In this document: positions 1 to 6,314 of the stretch, in pieces | Layout of the letters: every line of letters begins with the position of its first letter | Position numbering within the stretch: position 1 is the stretch's first letter | Position numbers and translations under genes: made by a program | Source: an uncultured Kangiella sp. | GTDB taxonomy: Bacteria; Pseudomonadota; Gammaproteobacteria; Enterobacterales; DSM-103792 | DNA length: 11,547 nucleotides | Assembly (NCBI GenBank): GCA_946480585.1 | Contig: CAMLKQ010000042.1 | Coordinates: 1 to 11,547 of the forward strand | Reading direction: 5' to 3' | The notes under the pieces: generated by a model | What the model was told of the DNA's origin: nothing | The model's input: the letters and a program-made list of their open reading frames with translations, nothing else | Database searches by the model: none

Positions 1-3
1 CCG

Positions 4-486
4 TTACTTGACCACTTTCAGATGCGAGCGGCCACCGGGTGCCGGCGGGCTCGGCGGCGGAGGCCGATCATCAGGCGCGCTCGTTTCTGTCGTTGCGGGG
101 GCTGCGTCAACCGGATGGGTCGTCGTTTCGGCATTGGCTTCGTCCTGCTCGTCATCCGCTGATGACTCGGCCGAGAACGCCATGCCTTCACCGTTCTCGC
201 GCGCGTAGATCGCCAACACCGCCGTCATCGGTATCCACATGCTACGCGCGACACCGGCAAAGCGTGCCGAAAACTCGATGTGGTCATTGTCCCAATGAAA
301 CTGACCCACCGCACTCGGGTTGATGTTCAGGACGATCTGGCCATCACGGACATGTTCACGCGGCACTTTGACCCGCGGGTCGCGCGCATCCACCAGCAGG
401 TGTGGCGTGCAGTGGTTATCGATAATCCATTCGTACATCGCCCGCAGCAGATACGGTCGATTGGAGCTCATGTTGAAATCGGTCAT
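4..486 (-). CDS. sspB: ClpXP protease specificity-enhancing factor SspB
   Basis: SspB is a cytoplasmic adaptor that binds ssrA-tagged proteins and hands them to the ClpXP protease. The 160-residue product is close to the usual length (about 165 in E. coli). Residues 10-100 form the substrate-binding domain, with family signatures RPYLLRA, PHLLVDA, DGQIVLNI, FSARFAG and AVLAIYARENG. A long acidic and Pro-rich linker (about 105-150) follows. The extreme C-terminus, GGRSHLKVVK, is the conserved ClpX-docking motif, so the protein appears complete and functional. The ATG at 486 has a good ribosome site (AGGAGA, about 492-497). In most relatives sspB directly follows sspA; here sspA is missing and petC is the upstream gene, separated by a strong terminator-like hairpin. 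sspB would therefore need terminator read-through or a promoter not recognised here. Confidence 0.96.
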   Translation of the reverse strand: MTDFNMSSNRPYLLRAMYEWIIDNHCTPHLLVDARDPRVKVPREHVRDGQIVLNINPSAVGQFHWDNDHIEFSARFAGVARSMWIPMTAVLAIYARENGEGMAFSAESSADDEQDEANAETTTHPVDAAPATTETSAPDDRPPPPSPPAPGGRSHLKVVK

Positions 487-511
487 CGTGTTCTCCTGGC
501 CGTGCGACGGT

Positions 512-547
512 CAAAAACAAATGGCGGCCGCTAGGGCCGCCATTTGT
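512..547 (-). terminator. Intrinsic terminator after petC, in the leader of sspB
   Basis: A perfect 13-bp inverted repeat (ACAAATGGCGGCC at 517-529, its complement at 535-547, 5-nt loop) is followed on the minus strand by a run of five T. This is a textbook Rho-independent terminator for petABC. It ends only about 25 nt before the sspB start codon, so it may also act as an attenuator controlling read-through into sspB. There is no comparable T-run on the plus strand. Confidence 0.85.
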
Positions 548-572
548 TCACCTTGCCGTTGCGGCAACCACC

Positions 573-1298
573 TCAGTGGCCGGCACCGTGCACGTCTTTC
601 CAGTACTCTTTCTTCAGCAGGTAAGCCACGCCGAACAAGACCATCAAGAACAGCACGACGAACACGCCAACAGACTTTCGCTCGGCCTTGGCCGGCTCAC
701 CGACGTAGTGCAGGAAGTTGGTCAGATCACGCACCGCGTTATCGTACTCTTCCACGGTCATGCTGCCTTGGCTCGCCAGCTCCAGCTTGCCGTCGTCCGT
801 TTTCACCTGCAGGCCTTGCAGCCCTTCCAGCACGTGCGGCATGCCGACGCTCGGGAAAACGGTGTTGTTGACACCATACGGGCGTGACGGATCCTTGTAG
901 AACCCTTTCAGATAGCTGTAGATCCAGTCGGCACCACGCGAACGAGCCACCAACGTCAAATCCGGCGCCGAGGTGCCGAACCAAACCGCAGCATCTTCCT
1001 TGCGCATCGCGATCTTCATTTGATCACCGATTTTTTCGCCGGTAACCATCAGGTTATCAATGACGACATCGGTGTCCAGCTTCAGATCTTTCGCCATGCG
1101 TTCATAGCGCTGGTATTCCAGCGAATGACAGCCGTAACAATAATTGACGTAAAGCGCCGCACCGTTTTGCAGCGACTTCAGGTTGTCGGGCTGAATGGGC
1201 GCTTTCTCGGTATGCGCACCACCGGCAGCGTAGGCGGCACCGGTCAGGAAACCAGTGCCGGCGACCACAGCAACAATCAGCTTCGTGATGATTTTCAT
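573..1298 (-). CDS. petC: Ubiquinol-cytochrome c reductase, cytochrome c1 subunit
   Basis: Cytochrome c1 passes electrons from the Rieske protein to soluble cytochrome c in the bc1 complex (complex III). The 241-residue product has a signal peptide (about 1-25, ending AAYAAGG). It carries one haem c site CYGCH at residues 54-58. The likely axial Met ligand is M153 in the conserved VFPSVGMPHVLEG segment. A C-terminal transmembrane anchor (about 207-228) is followed by KKEYWKDVH, typical of the family. The start codon lies one base after the petB stop, so the two are probably translationally coupled. It is the last gene of petABC and is followed by a strong terminator. Nothing is missing. Confidence 0.97.
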   Translation of the reverse strand: MKIITKLIVAVVAGTGFLTGAAYAAGGAHTEKAPIQPDNLKSLQNGAALYVNYCYGCHSLEYQRYERMAKDLKLDTDVVIDNLMVTGEKIGDQMKIAMRKEDAAVWFGTSAPDLTLVARSRGADWIYSYLKGFYKDPSRPYGVNNTVFPSVGMPHVLEGLQGLQVKTDDGKLELASQGSMTVEEYDNAVRDLTNFLHYVGEPAKAERKSVGVFVVLFLMVLFGVAYLLKKEYWKDVHGAGH

Positions 1299-1299
1299 G

Positions 1300-2547
1300 T
1301 CAGCTCACCCGTTCCGGTACCGGCTTGCTTCGTGCGGCATCCAGTTTTGTGTACCACGGCATCAGAATGAAGAAGGCGAAATAGGCGATGGTGCACACCA
1401 ACGCGATCACCCGCTTGGCGTCTGTCATCTCTTGCGGGGTACCCAAGTAGCCGAGAATTGCAAAGGCAACCACAAACAGTGCCAGCGCAACTTTATAGAT
1501 CCAGCTGCGATAGCGAATCGATTTGACCGGATTGCGATCCAGCCACGGCAGGACAAACAACACCGCAATCGAACCGCCCATGGCGATGACACCCATCAGC
1601 TTGTCCGGAACCGCGCGCAGAATCGTGTAGAACGGCGCGAAGTACCAGACCGGGGCAATGTGCGCCGGCGTCTTCATCGCGTTGGCCGGCTCAAAGTTCG
1701 GCGCTTCGAGGAAATAGCCGCCGCCGTCCGGGAAGAAGAAAATCACCGCCACGAACAGCATCAGGAAACCGGCAGCACCCCACAGATCCTTGACCGTGTA
1801 GTACGGGTGGAAGGGAATACCATCAACCGGGTTGCCGTTGGCATCCTTCGGGCCCTTCTTGATTTCCACACCATCCGGGTTATTCGAACCGACGTGGTGC
1901 AGCGCAACCAAGTGCATGAACACCAGGGCGCACAGCGCCAGTGGCAAGGCGATCACGTGCAGCGCAAAGAAGCGGTTCAGGGTCGCACCGGAGATGACGT
2001 AGTCACCCCGGATCCACAGCGTCAGCGCGTCACCGATACCGAACGGAATCGCACCGAACAGGTTGATGATGACCTGAGCGCCCCAGTACGACATCTGGCC
2101 CCACGGCAGCAGATAGCCCATGAACGCTTCGGCCATCAGCAACAGGAAGATCACCATGCCGATGATCCAGAGCAGCTCGCGCGGTTTCTTGTAGGAACCG
2201 TACATCATGCCGCGGAACATATGCAGATAGACGACGATGAAGAAGAACGAGGCGCCGGTCGAATGCATGTAGCGAATCAACCAACCCCATTCGACGTCGC
2301 GCATGATGTACTCGACCGAAGCGAAAGCGCCTTCCGCCGAGTTGTTGTAGAACATGGTCAGCCAGATACCGGTCAGGATTTGGTTGACCAGCACCAGCAG
2401 CGCGAACGAGCCGAAGAAATACCAGAAGTTGAAGTTTTTCGGCGCGTAATATTTGGTGACGTGGTACTCCATCGTTTCCGTCAACGGGAAACGGTTGTCG
2501 ACCCAGTCCTGCAAATTCTTTTCTGGTTTTTGTTCAGCAGCCATCAT
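1300..2547 (-). CDS. petB: Ubiquinol-cytochrome c reductase, cytochrome b subunit
   Basis: Cytochrome b is the integral-membrane core of the bc1 complex and holds haems bL and bH and the Qo and Qi quinone sites. The 415-residue product has the expected eight or so hydrophobic helices. The four haem-ligand histidines are H95 and H109 (RYMHSTG... YLHMFRGM) and H197 and H212 (FFALHVIALP... FMHLVALHH). The GYLLPWGQMSYWGA Qo segment is present at about 144-157. The second Qo motif, normally PEWY, reads PVWY at 299-302 (codons at 1653-1642; Val codon GTC at 1650-1648). The start codon overlaps the petA stop as ATGA (2547-2544), with AAGGAG just upstream. A second ATG follows immediately, so the first Met could be either. 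Confidence 0.97.
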   Translation of the reverse strand: MMAAEQKPEKNLQDWVDNRFPLTETMEYHVTKYYAPKNFNFWYFFGSFALLVLVNQILTGIWLTMFYNNSAEGAFASVEYIMRDVEWGWLIRYMHSTGASFFFIVVYLHMFRGMMYGSYKKPRELLWIIGMVIFLLLMAEAFMGYLLPWGQMSYWGAQVIINLFGAIPFGIGDALTLWIRGDYVISGATLNRFFALHVIALPLALCALVFMHLVALHHVGSNNPDGVEIKKGPKDANGNPVDGIPFHPYYTVKDLWGAAGFLMLFVAVIFFFPDGGGYFLEAPNFEPANAMKTPAHIAPVWYFAPFYTILRAVPDKLMGVIAMGGSIAVLFVLPWLDRNPVKSIRYRSWIYKVALALFVVAFAILGYLGTPQEMTDAKRVIALVCTIAYFAFFILMPWYTKLDAARSKPVPERVS

Positions 2548-3137
2548 GCGGCTCCTTGCTCATCAACGCCGATCACCAGCGTGTTTTCACCGGTGTACAT
2601 GTGCGGCGGAATGCGGAGATTGGTCGGGGCCGGCACACCTTGGTAGACACGGCCTGCCATGTCGAACTTGGAACCGTGGCACGGGCAGTAAAAACCACCG
2701 GCCCAGTCGGCTTCGACTTGCGGCTTGAAGGTCGGCGAGCAACCGAGGTGAGTGCACTGGTTGATGACCACCAGATACTCCGGCTTGATCGAGCGGGTAC
2801 CGTTCTGGGCATAACTCGGCTGCTGCTCGACCACTTCCGAATTCGGATCACGCAATTCGGTGGCAAGACCGGCCAGGCTGTCGATCGACGCTTGCGAACG
2901 GCGCACGACCATCACTGGCTGACCGCGCCACATCACGGTCATGCCCTCGCCTTCCAGCAGCTTGTTGATATTCGGAACCTCGACCGGCGCACCGGCCGCT
3001 TGCGCCTTGGCGCTAGGCATCCAGGACTTGATGAACGGCACCGCGACAAAACCGGCTCCGACTGCGCCAACGGCGGCAGTGGCCCAGGTCAGGACGCGGC
3101 GACGGCCCAGATCGACACCGTCTTTTTGCTCAGCCAT
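2544..3137 (-). CDS. petA: Ubiquinol-cytochrome c reductase, Rieske iron-sulfur subunit
   Basis: The Rieske protein carries the mobile [2Fe-2S] cluster that takes the first electron from ubiquinol at the Qo site. From the chosen start it is 197 residues, normal for the family. The N-terminus has a Tat-type GRRRVL motif (11-16) and an uncleaved membrane helix (about 17-36). The cluster boxes are CTHLGC (128-133) and CPCHGS (151-156), giving ligands C128, H130, C151 and H154 and the C133-C153 disulfide. The open frame extends upstream to 3362. The ATG at 3137 is preferred because it has a GGGGAG ribosome site, puts the twin arginines in the usual place, and lies downstream of a plausible promoter and leader. 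It is the first gene of petABC, with a 4-nt overlap with petB. Confidence 0.96.
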   Translation of the reverse strand: MAEQKDGVDLGRRRVLTWATAAVGAVGAGFVAVPFIKSWMPSAKAQAAGAPVEVPNINKLLEGEGMTVMWRGQPVMVVRRSQASIDSLAGLATELRDPNSEVVEQQPSYAQNGTRSIKPEYLVVINQCTHLGCSPTFKPQVEADWAGGFYCPCHGSKFDMAGRVYQGVPAPTNLRIPPHMYTGENTLVIGVDEQGAA

Positions 3138-3237
3138 TGCAGCTGGTCTCCCCAATCGAAAAACGAAAGCAGATTGCACCGGCCTCTGCCAAGGCGCATG
3201 CAAACGCCCCGGAAAAGCCCGGCAAAAAAGATGCGCA

Positions 3238-3267
3238 ATGATAGTGGAAAGGCCCCGGTAGCGACAA
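3238..3267 (-). promoter_or_regulatory. Candidate sigma-70 promoter of petABC
   Basis: On the minus strand TTGTCG (3267-3262) is followed after 18 bp by TATCAT (3243-3238). This is four of six and five of six matches to the -35 and -10 consensus. It would start transcription near 3231, giving a leader of about 93 nt before petA. It lies after the rpsI terminator, as expected for an independent operon. It is a consensus match only. Confidence 0.45.
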
Positions 3268-3304
3268 GGAATAAGGGACAAGAAGTTCCGCGAAAACAGC
3301 TGCT

Positions 3305-3319
3305 TGCGAAACTTTCGCA
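3305..3319. promoter_or_regulatory. 15-bp palindrome upstream of the petA promoter
   Basis: TGCGAAA-C-TTTCGCA is a perfect dyad with a one-base centre. It lies roughly 40 bp upstream of the candidate petA -35 element, a position typical of an activator site. The regulator is unknown. It does not match the FNR/Anr box. It could also be chance. Confidence 0.3.
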
Positions 3320-3352
3320 TTCGTCCCGGCGATTTCCGGGCAGGATCGGCCA

Positions 3353-3386
3353 GAAAAAGCAAAAAGCCCGTCGAAACGGGCTTTTT
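3353..3386 (-). terminator. Intrinsic terminator of rplM-rpsI
   Basis: An 11-bp perfect stem (AAAAAGCCCGT at 3361-3371, complement at 3376-3386, 4-nt loop) begins about 40 nt after the rpsI stop. On the minus strand it ends in a T-run and is followed by a second T-run. It separates the ribosomal protein operon from petABC. The palindrome is U-rich on both strands, but no plus-strand gene ends here. Confidence 0.85.
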
Positions 3387-3424
3387 GTTGCTGCGTATGC
3401 GACCGGCCGGATGCCCGAAGCGGA

Positions 3425-3817
3425 TTAACGCTTCGAGTACTGCGGACGCTTACGGGCTTTACGCAGACCGACTTTCTTACGCTCGACTTCGCGGGCGTCG
3501 CGGGTCACGTAGCCAGCAGCGCGCAGGGCGCTACGCAGGGTCGGATCGTATTCCATCAGGGCGCGGGTGATGCCCAGACGAATGGCGCCGGCCTGGCCGG
3601 TACCACCACCGCCTTCGACGTTAACCAACACGTCGAACTTGTCGACCATGTCGGTCAGCACCAGCGGCTGGCGAACGATCATCCGCGAAGTTTCGCGGGC
3701 GAAGAAAACGTCGAGGCTACGGTCGTTGACCGTGATGTTGCCCTTGCCCGGACGCAGGAAAACACGAGCGGCGGCGCTTTTGCGGCGGCCAGTGCCATAG
3801 TTCTGTTGCAGTGCCAT
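3425..3817 (-). CDS. rpsI: 30S ribosomal protein S9
   Basis: S9 is a small-subunit ribosomal protein whose C-terminal tail reaches the P-site tRNA. The 130-residue product has the normal length. It shows the family segments [20 protein letters not shown] (about 6-25), [15 protein letters not shown] and the invariant C-terminal RPQYSKR. It is the second gene of the conserved rplM-rpsI operon and starts 14 nt after the rplM stop, with an AGGAA ribosome site in between. It is followed by a strong terminator. Confidence 0.98.
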   Translation of the reverse strand: MALQQNYGTGRRKSAAARVFLRPGKGNITVNDRSLDVFFARETSRMIVRQPLVLTDMVDKFDVLVNVEGGGGTGQAGAIRLGITRALMEYDPTLRSALRAAGYVTRDAREVERKKVGLRKARKRPQYSKR

Positions 3818-3831
3818 GGTCGGTTCCTAGC

Positions 3832-4260
3832 TCAAATATCCAGCACTTTCGGCTGTTGTGCCTCGTGCTTGTGAGCAGCACCGGCATAGACTTTCAATTT
3901 ACGGTACATGGCGCGGCCCAGCGGATTCTTCGGCAGCATGCCTTTGACGGCGCGCTCGATGATCTCTTCCGGGTGACGAACGACCATGTCCTTGTACGCG
4001 GTTTCGCGCATACCGCCCGGGTATTCCGAGTGGTCATAGTATTTCTTGTCGGTCCACTTGCGGCCGGTTACAGCCACTTTCTCGGCATTGATCACGATGA
4101 GGTAATCGCCGGTATCGACGTGCGGGGTGTACTCGGCCTTGTGCTTGCCACGCAGACGGCGTGCAAGCTCGGTGGCCAGACGGCCCAGCGTCTTGCCACT
4201 GGCGTCTACGACGTACCAGTCGCGCTTGACGGTTTCCGGCTTGGCACTGACGGTCTTCAT
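3832..4260 (-). CDS. rplM: 50S ribosomal protein L13
   Basis: L13 is an early-assembly protein of the large subunit that binds 23S rRNA. The 142-residue product matches the standard length. It shows the family hallmarks [20 protein letters not shown] (about 16-35), [27 protein letters not shown], and [20 protein letters not shown] near the C-terminus. The ATG at 4260 has GTGGAG about 8 nt upstream. It is the first gene of the rplM-rpsI operon, under a promoter with a GC-rich start region. Confidence 0.98.
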   Translation of the reverse strand: MKTVSAKPETVKRDWYVVDASGKTLGRLATELARRLRGKHKAEYTPHVDTGDYLIVINAEKVAVTGRKWTDKKYYDHSEYPGGMRETAYKDMVVRHPEEIIERAVKGMLPKNPLGRAMYRKLKVYAGAAHKHEAQQPKVLDI

Positions 4261-4289
4261 TTAACTAGCTCCACAAGGGGTGCGATCTA

Positions 4290-4313
4290 AAACAGGCTGT
4301 TTCGACAAAACAG
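4290..4313 (-). promoter_or_regulatory. rplM leader hairpin with repeated CTGTTT
   Basis: In the presumed 5' leader, CTGTTT (4313-4308) can pair with AAACAG (4302-4297) around a 5-nt loop, and a second CTGTTT copy follows at 4295-4290. Ribosomal protein operons are often autoregulated through leader structures, and L13 leaders are known in other bacteria. Whether this small hairpin is the L13 target is inference. Confidence 0.3.
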
Positions 4314-4321
4314 GGGCGCGC

Positions 4322-4351
4322 ATTCTACGCGCCGGTTCGAGCCAAGATCAA
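4322..4351 (-). promoter_or_regulatory. Promoter of rplM-rpsI
   Basis: On the minus strand TTGATC (4351-4346) and TAGAAT (4327-4322) are 18 bp apart. The -10 is followed by GCGCGCCCC, a GC-rich discriminator of the kind found at stringently controlled ribosomal promoters. Transcription would start near 4315, about 55 nt before rplM. Confidence 0.65.
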
Positions 4352-4424
4352 GGGTGAACCGTCTTTTCCTGGTCCTGGAGGGGGCTTTGGCCGCCAAGGT
4401 ACGGAAATATCGGACTTTTTTCGT

Positions 4425-4463
4425 GGCAAATGGCAAAAAAGCCTTTATTTGCCGCATTTTTTT
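4425..4463 (+). promoter_or_regulatory. Terminator-like hairpin and T-run in the leader region of the HU-like gene
   Basis: GGCAAAT (4425-4431) pairs with ATTTGCC (4447-4453), with an inner GGC/GCC pairing around A6. Three bases later comes a run of seven T (4457-4463). On the plus strand this looks like an intrinsic terminator, but no plus-strand gene lies upstream. It may be an attenuator in a long leader, or simply AT-rich promoter DNA. Confidence 0.35.
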
Positions 4464-4500
4464 CGCTACAACGGCGTTCAAGATTGCGTGATCACCGGAA

Positions 4501-4512
4501 TTTCCCGGGAAA
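4501..4512. promoter_or_regulatory. 12-bp perfect palindrome upstream of the HU-like gene
   Basis: TTTCCCGGGAAA is a perfect palindrome about 45 bp before the HU-like start codon. It could be an operator or autoregulatory site. No known regulator is recognised. Confidence 0.25.
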
Positions 4513-4556
4513 AACCGCAATTGGTGCTGTCAGGACATAACAAACGAGGCTCACCC

Positions 4557-4982
4557 ATGGCTGCCAAGAAAGCGACCAAAGCAGTGAAGAAGACCCCGGC
4601 CAAGAAGGCCGCCCCCAAGAAAGCCCCCGCCAAAAAAGCCGCCGCCAAGCCGGCCCTTGCTAGCAAAGGCCCGATCGCGACCAAGTACGGCAAGAGCCAG
4701 ATCGTCACCTCGCTGGCCGAATCGACCGAACTGAACCGCAAGCAAGTCAGCGCCGTGCTGGACGGCCTGGCTGACCTGATCGACCGTCACATCGACAAGA
4801 AAGGCGCTGGCGAATTCGTCATGCCGGGCCTGTTCAAAGTCACTTGCGTGCAGAAGCCGGCCACCAAGGCCCGCAAAGGCATCAACCCGTTCACCGGTGA
4901 AGAAGTCATGTTCAAGGCCAAGCCGGCCAAGACCGTGCTGAAAATTCGCGCGCTGAAGAAGATGAAGGAAATGGTGGCCTAA
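4557..4982 (+). CDS. HU-family DNA-binding protein with histone H1-like Lys/Ala/Pro N-terminal tail
   Basis: This is probably a nucleoid-associated DNA-bending and compacting protein. From the ATG at 4557 it is 141 residues. Residues 1-36 are a low-complexity tail of Lys, Ala and Pro with 12 Lys in the first 31 residues, in KKAP/AKKAA units like eukaryotic H1 tails or bacterial AlgP and Hc1. Residues 45-141 resemble HU/IHF: helical GKSQIVTSLAES...KQVSAVLDGLADLI, then AGEFVMPGLFKV, then the DNA-gripping arm RKGINPFTGEE (106-116) with P111. The frame is open from 4449, but 4557 is preferred because the tail begins there and CGAGG lies about 8 nt upstream. It is a single-gene unit, divergent from rplM and convergent with the Ldt gene. 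Similar tailed HU proteins are known in Xanthomonas relatives. Confidence 0.9.
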   Translation: MAAKKATKAVKKTPAKKAAPKKAPAKKAAAKPALASKGPIATKYGKSQIVTSLAESTELNRKQVSAVLDGLADLIDRHIDKKGAGEFVMPGLFKVTCVQKPATKARKGINPFTGEEVMFKAKPAKTVLKIRALKKMKEMVA

Positions 4983-4999
4983 TCGCCCCGCTCCTGTGC

Positions 5000-5030
5000 A
5001 AACGGCGCCGCAAGGCGCCGTTTGTGTTTT
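5000..5030 (+). terminator. Intrinsic terminator of the HU-like gene
   Basis: A 10-bp perfect stem (AAACGGCGCC at 5000-5009, complement at 5014-5023, GCAA loop) is followed by GTGTTTT. It lies 18 nt after the stop. The T-run is only on the plus strand, so the convergent Ldt gene gains at most the hairpin. Confidence 0.85.
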
Positions 5031-5054
5031 CAGACCGCGCATAGCGCAAGCGGC

Positions 5055-6314
5055 TCAGCCTTCGTAGACAATCCGCCACTGGCCGTTCTCGCGCTGCCAG
5101 TACTGCCGCTTCTTCATCCGGTTGCTGAGGTTATTGCTGCGGTAATCCTGTTCGAAATGGACCACCGCCAAATCGTCCCGGCCCGGGTGCAGGAACGCGC
5201 TGACGCCGACCAGATCGACCTCAATCCAGGACTTGCCTTCGTTGACCTGACGCTTGCGGCTGGCCCATTTGCCGAGATCCTGCTTGCCGTCCGAAAAACG
5301 CTGGCCGTAGTGCTGCAGGTAGCGCTCGACGTCCCGGCTTTGCCAGTCACTGCGCCAGCTCTCCACTTGGCTCAGCAGCTCGGCCCGCAATTGCTCGCGG
5401 CCGGCGCTGTCGACCCATTCGACATGCGGCGCGATGATCACCGGCGTCGTGCCGACATCGACAAACTGGCCGAGCGCCTCGAAATCCGGATTGGCCAGCA
5501 CCACGCAGCCATCGCTGGCGCGTGGCGCCCGGCTGTAGGTGTCGCTCGGGGTGCCATGCAGCCAGATGCCGTAGCCGTCGCGGTTTTCCCGTTGGTCCCA
5601 TTCGTTCGGGTAATTGATGGGGTACGCGCCGGGGCCATAAAAGTCCGGCAATTTCTGACCCGGCAAGGCCTTGGTGATGTGGTAGACGCCGAGCGGCGTG
5701 CGCTTGTCGCCCTCCTTCAGCTTGTCGGCGCCGTTCTTGCCGTGGCTGATGTAGAAATCGGTGACGTAAACCGGGACGCCATCGCGGTTCTCAAAAACGT
5801 AGAGGGTGGCGTGATCGATGTCGATCACGAAGGCATGGCGCTGTTCGGGCGTCAGTTGCAGCAGGTATTTCGGGATCCGGTCATGCGGCCGCTCGGTCTG
5901 CTGACGGGTCAGCCGGGCCACTGCTTCGTCGCGCAAATCCTGCAGCGGCTCGGCCCGTGGCGCACCAGCACCGATGGCATCGAGCGGCTGTCGGTGGGCC
6001 AGTAGCAAATCCCCCTTGATGAGATGGGCGAGGCGGAAGTTCGGGTGCCGGGCGATAACGCTGTCGATTTGGGCAATGGCGGAGCCGAGATCGCCGCCCT
6101 GCTGCAGAGCCTGCAACGGCGCCAGCAAGAGGCTCTCCACTGACGGCGTATCGGATTCCGGACGCACCACCGACAGCGACGCGACGGCCGCATTGTCCAG
6201 CGAGCCACCAGCGGGCGCCGGCGACGGCCGTTCGATCCGGTCCAGCGCGGAAACAGGGATAAACAGACTGCTGCCGAGCAGGAAGCCGGGCAGCCAAGCA
6301 AACAGACGGCGCAT
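5055..6314 (-). CDS. Periplasmic L,D-transpeptidase-fold (YkuD) enzyme with Csd6/Cds6-like C-terminal domain
   Basis: This is a peptidoglycan-modifying enzyme of the YkuD cysteine family, 419 residues. It has an N-terminal signal or membrane segment (1-23, no lipobox Cys) and a helical region (about 60-150). The YkuD domain (about 160-297) carries the active site HGTP (H253, G254) and SDGCVVL (S267-L273) with nucleophile C270. The C-terminal domain (about 305-419) looks like an NTF2 fold. This order matches Helicobacter Csd6 and Campylobacter Pgp2, which act as L,D-carboxypeptidases and set cell shape; other relatives cross-link or release Braun lipoprotein, so the exact reaction is open. The usual SHGCIRL motif is SDGCVVL here, lacking the Arg. 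Its start overlaps the stop of the TPR gene by one base (TGATG), implying coupled translation. The C-terminal domain is related to that of the TPR protein. Confidence 0.9.
   Translation of the reverse strand: MRRLFAWLPGFLLGSSLFIPVSALDRIERPSPAPAGGSLDNAAVASLSVVRPESDTPSVESLLLAPLQALQQGGDLGSAIAQIDSVIARHPNFRLAHLIKGDLLLAHRQPLDAIGAGAPRAEPLQDLRDEAVARLTRQQTERPHDRIPKYLLQLTPEQRHAFVIDIDHATLYVFENRDGVPVYVTDFYISHGKNGADKLKEGDKRTPLGVYHITKALPGQKLPDFYGPGAYPINYPNEWDQRENRDGYGIWLHGTPSDTYSRAPRASDGCVVLANPDFEALGQFVDVGTTPVIIAPHVEWVDSAGREQLRAELLSQVESWRSDWQSRDVERYLQHYGQRFSDGKQDLGKWASRKRQVNEGKSWIEVDLVGVSAFLHPGRDDLAVVHFEQDYRSNNLSNRMKKRQYWQRENGQWRIVYEG

Noticed and set aside
1255..2646. Long plus-strand open frame (463 codons) opposite petB
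   Set aside because: It is antisense to an unambiguous cytochrome b. Its product is rich in Arg, His and Gln with no recognisable domain. Long antisense frames are expected from third-position GC bias.
3138..3362. N-terminal extension of the Rieske gene to 3362
   Set aside because: It would place 75 extra residues before the twin-Arg motif and run through the likely promoter. The ATG at 3137 has a good ribosome site.
4449..4556. N-terminal extension of the HU-like gene to 4449
   Set aside because: The extension lies in hairpin and T-run sequence and has no ribosome site. The Lys-rich tail and a ribosome site support 4557.
4557..4664. Possible tandem DNA repeat at the start of the HU-like gene
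   Set aside because: The repetition is a result of the Lys/Ala/Pro codon bias. Units are irregular at the DNA level and no true tandem array is present.
5022..6005. 327-codon plus-strand open frame opposite the Ldt gene
   Set aside because: It begins inside the HU-like gene terminator and mirrors the YkuD coding strand. It has no family motif.
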